A stretch of 45,309 nucleotides of DNA. It comes from Halomonas sp. PR-M31 (GTDB lineage Bacteria; Pseudomonadota; Gammaproteobacteria; Pseudomonadales; Halomonadaceae). A model generated the notes under the pieces. That model saw only the letters and a program-made list of their open reading frames with translations. It did not search any database and was not told where the DNA came from. The stretch is taken from positions 1 to 45,309 of the forward strand of contig NZ_JIBT01000025.1 in NCBI RefSeq assembly GCF_001039575.1, given 5' to 3'. How positions within the stretch are numbered: the stretch's first letter is position 1; each line of letters begins with the position of its first letter. Of the stretch, positions 37,616-45,309 are shown piece by piece. The translations under genes and the position numbers were made by a program.

Positions 37616-39844
37616 ATGCCTGAGCACCAAAAAAATGACACCATGACCTTCTTCGCGACCTGTCCCAAGGGTAATGAAGCGCTACTGGCTGCTGAAATTT
37701 TGAGTCTGGGCGGGCAGGCGAGTAAAAGCACCGTGGCCGGACTCTATTTTCAAGGAACTCTTGAGACGGCCTATCGCGCCTGCCTGTGGTCGCGACTGGC
37801 CAATCGTATCGTGCTGTGTCTTGCACGAGAGGAGGGCATCGAGCGCCCGGAGGATCTTCAGGAAGTAGCGAAGCATATTGACTGGACTCAACATCTAGCG
37901 CCTGGGGCGACCCTGGCGGTGGATTTCCACGGTCAGTCCCAGCATATTCGTCATACTCGGTTTGGCGCTCAGACGGTCAAGGACGGGGTGGTGGATGCGC
38001 TACGCGAAGCCGGTCAGGAGCGTCCCCAGGTAGAGCTTCGTCAGCCGGATCTTCGTCTGTTCGCGCATCTTCATCGTGGCCGACTGACCCTGGGGATTGA
38101 TCTGGCCGGTACCAGTCTGCATCAGCGCGGCTATCGCCGCGATCCTGGCCATGCACCCCTCAAGGAGAATTTGGCCGCGGCGCTTTTAGTGCGAGCGGAC
38201 TGGCCGGCCCGGGCCAAACGCGGCGAACCGCTCATTGATCCGCTGTGCGGGTCCGGCACCCTGGTCATCGAAGCAGGACTGATGGCGGCGGATATCGCGC
38301 CCAATCTCAATCGAGAACGCTTTGGTCTGCATGGCTGGGCAGGCCACGATGAAGCGCTCTGGCGCGAACTCAAGCGCGAAGCCGAAGCCCGGGCAAGCCT
38401 TGGGCGACGGCGAATCAAATCAAAGCTCTACGGCGTCGATCAAAGCCCTCAGGCGTTGTCTGCTGCCAAGAGCAACGCCATGCGCGCCGGCATTCCCGCG
38501 CTGATCGACTTTCAAGGCGGCGCAGTCGTTCGACTACGTCGGCCAGAAGATTGCAATGAGCCGGGGTTAATGATCACCAATCCTCCTTACGGCGAGCGTA
38601 TTGGCGAGCTGCCGGAGCTGGTGCCCCTGTATGCGGACCTGGGCGAACGAGCACGCCGTGAGTTTCCTGGTTGGACTCTGGCCCTGTTCACCGGCAACCC
38701 GGAGCTTGGCCATCGTACCGGGCTGCGGGCACGCAAGCAGTACGCCTTCAAGAATGGCGCCCTGGACTGCAAGCTGTTGATGATGGATATACCTGCGAAC
38801 GACGTATCTGAAAGCAGCGCGTCGGGAACCCTCGAGCAGGAAACGTCAAAGCCGGAGTCCGTATCCCGGCGCTCGGAAGGCGCGCAGATGTTTGCCAATC
38901 GCCTGGAAAAGAACCGCAAGCGGCTAAAAAAATGGCTCAAGCAGAGCGGCGAGAGCTGCTATCGGCTCTATGACGCGGACATGCCGGAATATGCTCTTGC
39001 GGTGGATGTGTATGGCGATCGGGTGCATGTGCAGGAGTATGCGCCGCCAAAATCCGTCAACGCTGCCCTGGCCCAGCGCCGATTGATGGACGCGCTGGGG
39101 GTGATTCCTGAAGCGCTTGAGGTGCGGCCCGATCATATTTATCTCAAGCAGCGCGAGCGCCAGACCGGCAAGGCCCAGTACCAGAAGCGCGACAGCAGCG
39201 GCGAGCGTTTTCAGGTGAGAGAGGGCAAGGCACTGCTGTGGGTCAATCTGCGCGACTATCTGGATACGGGGCTTTTTCTCGATCATCGTCCGGTGCGGCG
39301 CCGAATTGCCGAAATGGCCGCCGGCAAGCGCTTTCTCAACCTGTTCTGCTACACCGGTACCGCCACGGTGCAGGCTGCCTTAGGTGCTGGAGGGCGAAAT
39401 GAAAAGGGCGGCGCCAGCGACAGCGTGAGCGTGGATCTTTCCAACACCTATCTGGAGTGGGCTCGGGACAACCTGGCGCTCAATCGTATCGATCTCAGTC
39501 GTCATCGGGTGGTGCGGGAAGACTGCTTTCACTGGCTTCAAACCGCTAGCAGCGAGTTCGATCTGATCTTTCTCGACCCGCCGACCTTCTCCAACTCCAA
39601 GAAGATGGAGGAGAGTCTGGATATCCAGCGCGATCATGGCCGACTGCTGGATCTGGCCATGGCTCGTCTGGCAGCCGGAGGAACGCTGATATTCTCCAAC
39701 AATCAGCGACGCTTCAAGCTGGACGACGGCGTGCTCGAGCGCCATGCGGTGGAGGACATTTCGGCCCAGACCTTCGATCCGGATTTCCAGCGCCGGCCCA
39801 ATCTGCATCACTGTTTCCTGATTCGTCACCGTGAGGACTCATGA
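37616..39844 (+). CDS. rlmKL: Bifunctional 23S rRNA guanine methyltransferase RlmKL
   Basis: RlmKL methylates 23S rRNA at G2445 (N2, RlmL half) and G2069 (N7, RlmK half). The 742-residue protein contains an N-terminal THUMP domain (about residues 50-165), the RlmL methyltransferase domain with PLIDPLCGSGTLVIEAG and TNPPYGERIGEL, and the C-terminal RlmK domain with CYRLYDADMPEYALAVDVY, FLNLFCYTGTATVQAAL and LDPPTFSNSKKMEESLDIQRD. It is about 40 residues longer than the E. coli protein. The linker between the halves (about 395-430) is Ser/Glu-rich. An alternative start at 37643 (MTFFATCPKG) is closer to the family N terminus. The next gene overlaps by four bases. Confidence 0.96.
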   Translation: MPEHQKNDTMTFFATCPKGNEALLAAEILSLGGQASKSTVAGLYFQGTLETAYRACLWSRLANRIVLCLAREEGIERPEDLQEVAKHIDWTQHLAPGATLAVDFHGQSQHIRHTRFGAQTVKDGVVDALREAGQERPQVELRQPDLRLFAHLHRGRLTLGIDLAGTSLHQRGYRRDPGHAPLKENLAAALLVRADWPARAKRGEPLIDPLCGSGTLVIEAGLMAADIAPNLNRERFGLHGWAGHDEALWRELKREAEARASLGRRRIKSKLYGVDQSPQALSAAKSNAMRAGIPALIDFQGGAVVRLRRPEDCNEPGLMITNPPYGERIGELPELVPLYADLGERARREFPGWTLALFTGNPELGHRTGLRARKQYAFKNGALDCKLLMMDIPANDVSESSASGTLEQETSKPESVSRRSEGAQMFANRLEKNRKRLKKWLKQSGESCYRLYDADMPEYALAVDVYGDRVHVQEYAPPKSVNAALAQRRLMDALGVIPEALEVRPDHIYLKQRERQTGKAQYQKRDSSGERFQVREGKALLWVNLRDYLDTGLFLDHRPVRRRIAEMAAGKRFLNLFCYTGTATVQAALGAGGRNEKGGASDSVSVDLSNTYLEWARDNLALNRIDLSRHRVVREDCFHWLQTASSEFDLIFLDPPTFSNSKKMEESLDIQRDHGRLLDLAMARLAAGGTLIFSNNQRRFKLDDGVLERHAVEDISAQTFDPDFQRRPNLHHCFLIRHREDS

Positions 39845-40164
39845 GACGACTGACGCTTTACACCACCCTGGGCTGCCATTTGTGTGAGCAACTCGAAGCG
39901 GAGCTTTCCCGCATCGGAACGGACGACATCGCGCTCCAGCGGGTCGAGATCGCCGATAGCGACGCCTTGATCGCAGACTACGGCATCCGGATACCGGTGC
40001 TAGCGGACGAGCAGGGCGATGAGCTGGAGCGTGGCCTGGAGCCTGATCGACTGGCGGCCTGGCTGGATATTCGGGGTCTGCTGGCGTTCGTCGAGGAGTC
40101 GCCGCAAGTCCCTGAGAAACCAGTAGGCGCACGGCAGGTCAACGGCCGGCGCTTCTTGGGCTAG
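39841..40164 (+). CDS. Glutaredoxin-like (DUF836) protein
   Basis: The 107-residue protein has a thioredoxin-fold start, RLTLYTTLGCHLCEQLEAEL, with a CxxC redox pair (C12, C15) and the cis-proline region GIRIPVLAD. It matches the glutaredoxin-like DUF836 family of small redox proteins often encoded near rRNA or tRNA modification genes. The substrate is unknown. Its ATG overlaps the rlmKL stop as ATGA, so the two are co-translated. The C-terminal 30 residues are proline-rich and poorly conserved-looking. Confidence 0.85.
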   Translation: MRRLTLYTTLGCHLCEQLEAELSRIGTDDIALQRVEIADSDALIADYGIRIPVLADEQGDELERGLEPDRLAAWLDIRGLLAFVEESPQVPEKPVGARQVNGRRFLG

Positions 40165-40176
40165 CCTTTCGTTTGA

Positions 40177-40455
40177 TCAGAGATCGAGCAGCGACAGCTG
40201 CCGCACCGCATCGCGGCCTTCAGGGCTTTCGTCACTTGCCTCGAGCACCTTTTGAAAGCCTCGTGCCCCTTGGATATTGGCAACGTCTTCGAGCCACATC
40301 AGCGCCTGATCGTGGCTGCCCGCCACCTGGTGCTTGAGCCCGCCGAACTGGGTACCAATCTGGCCCCAGGCACGACTGAATATCCAGTCGCCGAACATAT
40401 CCTGATGGACGTGCACGAGCACGTAGTCATGATGACTTTCCCAGCGGACGATCAC
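40177..40455 (-). CDS. Small WGR-domain protein
   Basis: The 92-residue protein is almost entirely a WGR domain: the signature W-G-x-I-G appears in RAWGQIGTQFGG, preceded by the strands of VLVHVHQDMFGDWIFS. WGR domains occur in PARPs and in bacterial MolR-like proteins and are thought to bind nucleic acid ends. The usual arginine of WGR is Q here. The start is a GTG with AAGGAG five bases upstream. It is divergent from pdxB and converges on the glutaredoxin-like gene. Its function is unknown. Confidence 0.75.
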   Translation of the reverse strand: MIVRWESHHDYVLVHVHQDMFGDWIFSRAWGQIGTQFGGLKHQVAGSHDQALMWLEDVANIQGARGFQKVLEASDESPEGRDAVRQLSLLDL

Positions 40456-40564
40456 GGGGTCTCCTTGGTGAGGGGCTCAATCCTTGTGGCGCTTGAAAGC
40501 ACGTCCTAAGATGACGGCAATATTGTAACCGCCTTCAGGCTGCGAACAAGGAGCAAGACACCCC

Positions 40565-41716
40565 ATGCGCCTACTAGTGGATCAGAACGTGCCCTTGGCG
40601 GAGGAATTTTTCGGCGAGCTGGGCGAGATCACCCGAATGCCGGGCCGCGAGATCGATAATGCTGCTGTACGCGATCAGGATATTCTGGTGGTCCGTTCCA
40701 TCACCCCGGTCAATGCCGCACTGCTGGAAGGTTCCAAAGTACGCTTTGTGGGTACCTGCACCATTGGTACCGACCATGTGGACCTGGACTACCTTCAGGA
40801 GAAAAAGATTGGCTTTGCCAGCGCCCCGGGCAGCAATGCCGAATCCGTGGTCGATTACGTGCTTTCCAGCCTGTTGATGCTGGCGGAAGAGCAGGACTTC
40901 GTTTTGGCGAAGCGTACCGTGGGCATCGTTGGCGCCGGCAACGTGGGTGATCGTTTGCGTCAGCGTCTCGAAGAGCTCGACGTCACCTGCCTGATCTGTG
41001 ATCCGCCCCGGGCCAAACAGGAAAACCGCGATGACTTTCTTGATATCGATACCCTGATCAAGCGCGCCGACATCATCAGTCTGCACACGCCCCTGACCAC
41101 GGAAGGAGAGTATCCCACTCGGCATCTTCTGGATGCGGCACGTATCGCGGCGCTGAAACCGGGAACGCTTCTAATCAACACCGGGCGAGGTACCTGCATC
41201 GATACCATGGCATTGCGCCAGCGCCTCGAGGAGCGGGGGGATCTGAGTACCGTGCTCGACGTGTGGAAAAACGAGCCCGCCATCGATCAGGTGCTTTATG
41301 ATCTGGTGGATATCGCCACGCCTCACATCGCCGGCTATAGCCTGGATGGCAAGATGCTCGGTACCGAACTGGTCTATCAGGCCGTGATGCGTCATTTCGG
41401 CTTGCCCGCCCGGCGCAAGCTTGGCCAGATCAAGCCGGACAACTGGTTGCGCAAGATCGTACTGTCAGGATCGGCGCCGCCCATGGAGGCGCTGTCTTTA
41501 TGTGTGCGAGCCTGTTACGACGTGCGACGCGACATGCTTGGCTTCGATCGTTATCGCCGGCGGCTGGGCCTGACCCAGGCGTTTGACCGTTACCGCGCCG
41601 AATATCCGGTGCGCCGGGAATTCTCGACCCTGAGGGTGGAGTTGAAGAAGAACAGCGGCGATCTGCGCGATGCCATCGAAGGTTTTGGCTTCAAGCCCAA
41701 GCTCGCCGGCAAATAA
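40565..41716 (+). CDS. pdxB: Erythronate-4-phosphate dehydrogenase
   Basis: PdxB oxidises 4-phosphoerythronate, the second step of the DXP-dependent pyridoxal phosphate pathway. The 383-residue protein is a D-2-hydroxyacid dehydrogenase: N terminus MRLLVDQNVPLAEEFFGELG, GTCTIGTDHVDLDYL, the nucleotide-binding GIVGAGNVGDRL, and the catalytic residues in INTGRGTCID (Arg), VWKNEPAID (Glu) and ATPHIAGYSLDGK (His). The C-terminal PdxB-specific dimerisation domain (from about 290) separates it from other family members. AAGGAG lies 11 bases upstream, a rather long spacing. Confidence 0.96.
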   Translation: MRLLVDQNVPLAEEFFGELGEITRMPGREIDNAAVRDQDILVVRSITPVNAALLEGSKVRFVGTCTIGTDHVDLDYLQEKKIGFASAPGSNAESVVDYVLSSLLMLAEEQDFVLAKRTVGIVGAGNVGDRLRQRLEELDVTCLICDPPRAKQENRDDFLDIDTLIKRADIISLHTPLTTEGEYPTRHLLDAARIAALKPGTLLINTGRGTCIDTMALRQRLEERGDLSTVLDVWKNEPAIDQVLYDLVDIATPHIAGYSLDGKMLGTELVYQAVMRHFGLPARRKLGQIKPDNWLRKIVLSGSAPPMEALSLCVRACYDVRRDMLGFDRYRRRLGLTQAFDRYRAEYPVRREFSTLRVELKKNSGDLRDAIEGFGFKPKLAGK

Positions 41717-41761
41717 CGGCACGTTTAATATCGAAAGATGCATTCATTAGAGAGGCGGCCG

Positions 41762-42564
41762 ATGTCCTCCGATACCTTGCACCTGTCAGCGCTCTACCGC
41801 TACCCGATCAAATCCACTGCCGGTGAGCCGCTGGAGCGTGCCGTTTTGGGCGAAGAGGGGATCATGGGGGATCGACGCTTCATGCTGGCACGACCGGACG
41901 GTATATTTCTCACTGCCCGTTCTCATCCGCAGCTGGTGACGATTCGCGCAGAACTGAATGACAAGGGGATCGTGCTGCATCATCCAAGCCTCGAGCCCCT
42001 GGCGCTCGAGTTCGACGCCTTCGAAAAAGAGCCCTTCGCGACCCAGATATGGAACGACAGTTTCGGGCATTGACCACCACGCCGGACGCCGATCGCTGGT
42101 GCGAGCAGGCCATCGGCGAACCGGCACGTTTTCTATGGTTGGGGGAGCGGTCACCGCGCTATCGCCAAGCCATCGGCAAACGGCTCAGTTTCGCCGATGG
42201 CTTTCCCTTGATGCTGATCGGTGAAGCCTCTCTTGAGGATCTCAACGAGCGTGCCCCAGGCGATCACATCATGGCCCAGTTTCGGCCAAATCTTGTGGTC
42301 TCTGGCGGCTTGCCCTTTGCCGAAGACAAATGGCATCTGCTGCGCATCGGTGACACGGAACTCGCGGTACGCAAGCCCTGTACCCGCTGCGCCATGATCA
42401 CCGTCGACCCGCAGACCGGCAACTTCATCGACAAGCGCGAACCCCTGCGGACTCTAGCGGGATATCGGCGCGGGTTGACCGGACAAGTCGAATTTGGTCA
42501 AAACCTGGTCGTACTGACCGAGGGCGAGCTGGAGGTGGGCATGCCCGTCGAGGTGCTGGGCTAG
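41762..42564 (+). pseudogene. YcbX-like MOSC-domain gene broken by a frameshift
   Basis: MOSC proteins such as YcbX detoxify N-hydroxylated compounds using molybdenum cofactor. The gene is split into two overlapping frames. The first (start 41762, MSSDTLHLSALYRYPIKSTAGEP, with GAGG upstream) carries the MOSC N-terminal domain and stops at 42073. The second holds the rest, from ALTTTPDADRWCEQAIG through FADGFPLMLIGEASL and the cysteine motif KPCTRCAM to the stop at 42564. Reading into the second frame requires one extra base near 42061-42063, where TTT would be TTTT (giving SFRALTTTP). Without the shift the product would be about 267 residues. It lacks the C-terminal ferredoxin of E. coli YcbX. 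Either a recent mutation or a sequencing error explains it. No slippery site is apparent. Confidence 0.85.
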
Positions 42565-42605
42565 GCACTTGCTCAAGAGGCGCCGCCGTCTTTGGAACTC
42601 GCTCG

Positions 42606-43658
42606 TCATGGCCGTGCTTCGAAAATCAGATTGAACGGCGTCTCGGCGACGCAATTGAAACTTGTGAAACCGCCTTCATCCACGACGATTTTACGCAACT
42701 TCTTCGGCCCGGCCTGAGCGCCTAAAGCTGAGCCGACTTCCTGATCCAAGGAAGTGGGTATGCAGATCATGGTGGAGGCGGCGTAATAAATACGTCCCAC
42801 GGAATTGAGATTGTCTTCGAGTCGATCCTGAGCGAAGGGCTCGACGATCAGCCAGGTGCCGTCGTCTTTCAAACGACGGCGGATATGGCGCGCCGCGCCC
42901 GCCGGGTCACCCATGTCGTGCAGGCAGTCGAAGCAGGTAATCAGGTCATAATCGTCGCCGGGAAAGTCTTTTGCACTGCCGAGCTCAAAGCGTAAGTTGT
43001 CGCTTTTATGATGATCGACGTGCGCTCTTGCCTGATCGATCGAGGCGGCGTGAAAGTCGAAGCCGATGAACTGCGAATTGGGAAAGGCTTCGGCCATGAG
43101 AAGCGTTGAGTGGCCATGACCGCAGCCGATATCCGCAACTTTCGCGCCACGTTCGAGCTTTTCGACCACGCCATCTAACGCCGGCAACCAGTCGGCCACC
43201 AGATGGGCCCTGTAACCTGGCCGAAAGAGCCCCGCGACGGCACAGAACAGGCAGCCCGACTGATTACCCCAGCCCACTCCATCGCCGGTGTGAAAAGCAG
43301 CCTCGATCAAGGGCTGATTGTCCAGCATGGCGGCGGCGGTATCGAAGGCTGGCACCATGTATACAGGACTATCCTTTATTGCCAGTACCATCGCTTGTTC
43401 TTCGGGCAGAGTGAAATCCTGGGTTTGCGGTGAGTAAACAATATAGTTGGAGGCCACATTGTAGGACAGCCATTCACGTACGTAGCGTTCGGCCAGCCCT
43501 GTTGCTTTGGCCAATCCGCCAAAGGTCAAGGGACCTTGCGCATACAGGGTTCGATAAAGCCCCAAGGAGTTTCCCATGCGTACCAGGGAAATTCCGTAAG
43601 CACCGCCTAAATCGTGCAGCATCTGTCCAATGAAATCGTTGAGCTTGTCTTCTTTCAT
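42606..43658 (-). CDS. SAM-dependent methyltransferase with N-terminal winged helix
   Basis: The 350-residue protein has an N-terminal winged-helix/dimerisation part (GLAKATGLAERYVREWLSYN) and a Rossmann methyltransferase domain with motif I VADIGCGHGHSTLLMAEAFP, then FIGFDFHAASIDQAR and YDLITCFDCLHDMGDP. The layout resembles the Rv2258c-like class of methyltransferases, whose substrates are unclear. AAGGA lies nine bases before the ATG. It is divergent from the unusual regulator gene across 167 bases, suggesting that the regulator controls it. The substrate cannot be read from sequence. Confidence 0.85.
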   Translation of the reverse strand: MKEDKLNDFIGQMLHDLGGAYGISLVRMGNSLGLYRTLYAQGPLTFGGLAKATGLAERYVREWLSYNVASNYIVYSPQTQDFTLPEEQAMVLAIKDSPVYMVPAFDTAAAMLDNQPLIEAAFHTGDGVGWGNQSGCLFCAVAGLFRPGYRAHLVADWLPALDGVVEKLERGAKVADIGCGHGHSTLLMAEAFPNSQFIGFDFHAASIDQARAHVDHHKSDNLRFELGSAKDFPGDDYDLITCFDCLHDMGDPAGAARHIRRRLKDDGTWLIVEPFAQDRLEDNLNSVGRIYYAASTMICIPTSLDQEVGSALGAQAGPKKLRKIVVDEGGFTSFNCVAETPFNLIFEARP

Positions 43659-43825
43659 GGAATTGTTTCCTTGTAATGACTACGATCGTTGATACCTGAC
43701 AGGGCCATGCCACCTTATAAAGAAACAACTAGAATGCATTGGAGAAGGATTGAAGGCTGGTTGAATAATTCATGGAGATAGTCTGAAGAATTCCTTATCG
43801 GCACTTACCCCAGGTAAACAATCAC

Positions 43826-45127
43826 ATGCTTTACTCTTTCAACCAGTGCTGGATCGATACGGATAAATTTGAGTTGACTCTGGCGAGTCATCGTGTGGCG
43901 GTGGAGCCACAAGTGTTGGACTTGCTGATATTGCTGATCGAAAACCGTGAGCGTGTAGTGAGCAAGAGCGAGATTCACGAATCGATCTGGAAGGGGCGGA
44001 TAGTGTCCGATGCCGCATTGAGCAGCCGGATCAAGGCGGCGCGTCGAGCGGTCGGCGACGACGGCTCGACGCAGTGCTGCATCCGCACTATCCATAGACG
44101 CGGATTTCGTTTTGTCGCTGACGTCGATACCGGGGCAAATCCAGAATTGAAAGCCAGCCACGTGGTACCTGTGGCGACCACATCAAGGCCCGCTTCACGC
44201 CCTATCATGTGCTATGCCAGAAATGGCAGTTTCCAAGTCGCCTATTACTTGTTCGGCAATGGCCCTATCGACCTGATGCTGGCGTTTGGCCCTGTCGCTC
44301 ATCTCGATGATTACTGGGACAACCCTCACTTCAATCGCTGGCTGACATGCCTTGGTCATTTGGCGCGAGTGGTCATTTTCGATAAACGTGGTGCCGGTCT
44401 ACCCAATACCGTAAGTCCCATGTCGGGCATGGACGAACGAATGGACGACGTTCATGCGGTGATGGGTGCAGTAGGCTTCGAGCGCGCCGTAATCCTGAGC
44501 ATTTCCGAGGGTGCTCGATATCTGGAGGAGCGAATCCCGGACGCCCAATGTTTGGAGCTCCCCAGCAAGGACTATTTACCTCTTGTTAGCGATACCGCGA
44601 CAATCACCATTGAGACCATTGCCAACTTTCTGAAGAATCTGCCCACGGTCACTATAAAAAATAGAATTCTGACCACGGTTATAGTCGCTTATTTTGATAA
44701 ACCCGTGATCGGTCCTGTCGAGTCCGATAACCAGCTCTTGGATGAGGATCGCGATATCGCTATCACCAACGCGCTACATCAGTTTCGCGGTCAGCGCATT
44801 CGTCGCGACAATCGAATATTGATAGCGACATTCGATGGTCCCACAAGAGCCTTACAATGCGCGCTGACGATTGTACGCGACCTAAAGCAAAAGGGTGTGC
44901 TGACCCAGGCCGGCGTTCATACCGGTGAGGTCGACGTGCTCAACGATGATATCAATGGAAGCGTCAAGGACATTGCCAGGTGGGCCGCGGATGTTGCTGA
45001 TGCCGGCGAGGTCGTCGCTTCCGGTACGGTCAAGACCCTCGTTGACGGTTCACACCTTACGCTAGTGGCTCGTGGTGAGCCCACCAATATTGAAGGTAAT
45101 GGTCGTCTGTATCGCGTATCGGGGTGA
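43826..45127 (+). CDS. Winged-helix regulator fused to degenerate hydrolase and cyclase domains
   Basis: A 433-residue composite. Residues 1-100 are an OmpR/CadC-type winged-helix DNA-binding domain (EPQVLDLLILLIENRERVVSK; TIHRRGFRFVADV). Residues 128-270 are a shrunken alpha/beta hydrolase: the oxyanion region LMLAFGPVAHLDDYW and FDKRGAG are present, but at SISEGA (225-230) the sequence jumps to RYLEERIPDAQ, the usual end of the fold, and the catalytic histidine is Y250. Residues 280-433 follow class III adenylyl cyclases (ATFDGPTRALQCA, GVHTGEVDV), but the metal-binding aspartates are gone (YFDKP replaces TDIVGST; RRDNRI replaces TTGDGF). No membrane segment is seen. It is probably a one-component regulator using dead enzyme folds as sensors. 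Confidence 0.78.
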   Translation: MLYSFNQCWIDTDKFELTLASHRVAVEPQVLDLLILLIENRERVVSKSEIHESIWKGRIVSDAALSSRIKAARRAVGDDGSTQCCIRTIHRRGFRFVADVDTGANPELKASHVVPVATTSRPASRPIMCYARNGSFQVAYYLFGNGPIDLMLAFGPVAHLDDYWDNPHFNRWLTCLGHLARVVIFDKRGAGLPNTVSPMSGMDERMDDVHAVMGAVGFERAVILSISEGARYLEERIPDAQCLELPSKDYLPLVSDTATITIETIANFLKNLPTVTIKNRILTTVIVAYFDKPVIGPVESDNQLLDEDRDIAITNALHQFRGQRIRRDNRILIATFDGPTRALQCALTIVRDLKQKGVLTQAGVHTGEVDVLNDDINGSVKDIARWAADVADAGEVVASGTVKTLVDGSHLTLVARGEPTNIEGNGRLYRVSG

Positions 45128-45309
45128 CAGCGTGATCCAGACGCCGACGAAAAAAATCGTGCATCAGCGTAATCAGCTGGTTGGGACCACCTGAATCACA
45201 CCGGTTTTTTGTAAAGACCATTTCATTTAAGTCAGGCCGCTATGACCTTCCTGCCTGACGCTACTCTTGATGAGTTTGCTTGGTTCAATGATTTCCAGCG
45301 GCGCACTAC
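45128..45309 (+). other. Window tail with a possible partial gene
   Basis: The last 182 bases hold no recognised gene. An open frame begins with ATG at 45242 (MTFLPDATLDEFAWFNDFQ) and runs off the window end; a weak AGG lies upstream. The family is not recognised. The segment from about 45195 (TGAATCACACCGGTTTTTTG) looks a little like an insertion-sequence terminus, but this cannot be judged from so short a piece. Confidence 0.25.

Noticed and set aside
42049-42073. Programmed -1 frameshift in the MOSC gene
   Set aside because: The overlap contains no X-XXY-YYZ slippery heptamer and no following stem was found. A mutation or sequencing error is simpler.
45128-45230. Minus-strand reading MVFTKNRCDSGGPNQL... 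past the regulator stop
   Set aside because: It continues into the antisense of the regulator without any recognised domain, so it is treated as a chance frame.
45195-45309. Insertion-sequence terminus at the right edge
   Set aside because: The resemblance is only to a general TGAA...CCGGTTTT pattern. No transposase motif or partner repeat can be seen in 115 bases.

Overview
The window is a chromosomal segment of a gammaproteobacterium, most likely a halophile of the Halomonadaceae (Halomonas and relatives). This rests on gene content, on local gene orders shared with Escherichia coli and Pseudomonas, on a moderately high GC content, and on single proteins such as the Pseudomonas-length isocitrate lyase and the roughly 1600-residue NAD-glutamate dehydrogenase. 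The genus is an inference; no rRNA gene or other marker here settles it. Most of the window is core housekeeping DNA, with a few accessory patches.

Left part (1-14.4 kb). On the minus strand come aceA, a GNAT acetyltransferase, roxA and purB, then hflD-mnmA-nudJ-rluE, with icd divergent on the plus strand. This is the E. coli icd-rluE-nudJ-mnmA-hflD-purB cluster with aceA added, so both enzymes of the isocitrate branch point lie within 9.5 kb. The aceA upstream region holds palindromes resembling HexR/RccR (RpiR-family) operators. Next is a compact N-degron locus: clpS and clpA (adaptor and unfoldase) on the plus strand, then infA, bpt and aat (initiation factor and both leucyl-transferases) on the minus strand.

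Middle (14.5-27.6 kb). ftsK and lolA run rightwards and face a ClsC-like phospholipase D lipoprotein and rarA on the opposite strand. A hemerythrin-fold protein that has lost most iron ligands follows. Then comes an SOS-controlled umuDC pair with a strong LexA box, whose UmuD lacks both catalytic residues. A ferredoxin-reductase and a cytochrome b561/ethylbenzene-dehydrogenase-like fusion form a redox pair beside an AT-rich intergenic island.

Right part (27.6-45.3 kb). murI, trmA, gdhB, a secreted protein with a duplicated beta domain, and pyrD are on the plus strand. They are followed by rmf (minus), rlmKL, a glutaredoxin-like gene, a WGR-domain gene (minus), pdxB and a ycbX-like MOSC gene broken by a one-base frameshift. 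The pyrD/rmf/rlmKL/ycbX grouping again echoes E. coli. The window ends with a divergent pair: a methyltransferase, and a regulator that joins a winged-helix DNA-binding domain to the remains of an alpha/beta hydrolase and a class III nucleotidyl cyclase, both apparently dead. This pair is the best candidate for an undescribed regulatory system.

Recurring themes are four-base ATGA overlaps between paired genes and several proteins that keep a fold but lose their catalytic residues (UmuD, hemerythrin-like, cyclase-like regulator). No tRNA, rRNA, CRISPR array or complete insertion sequence was seen.
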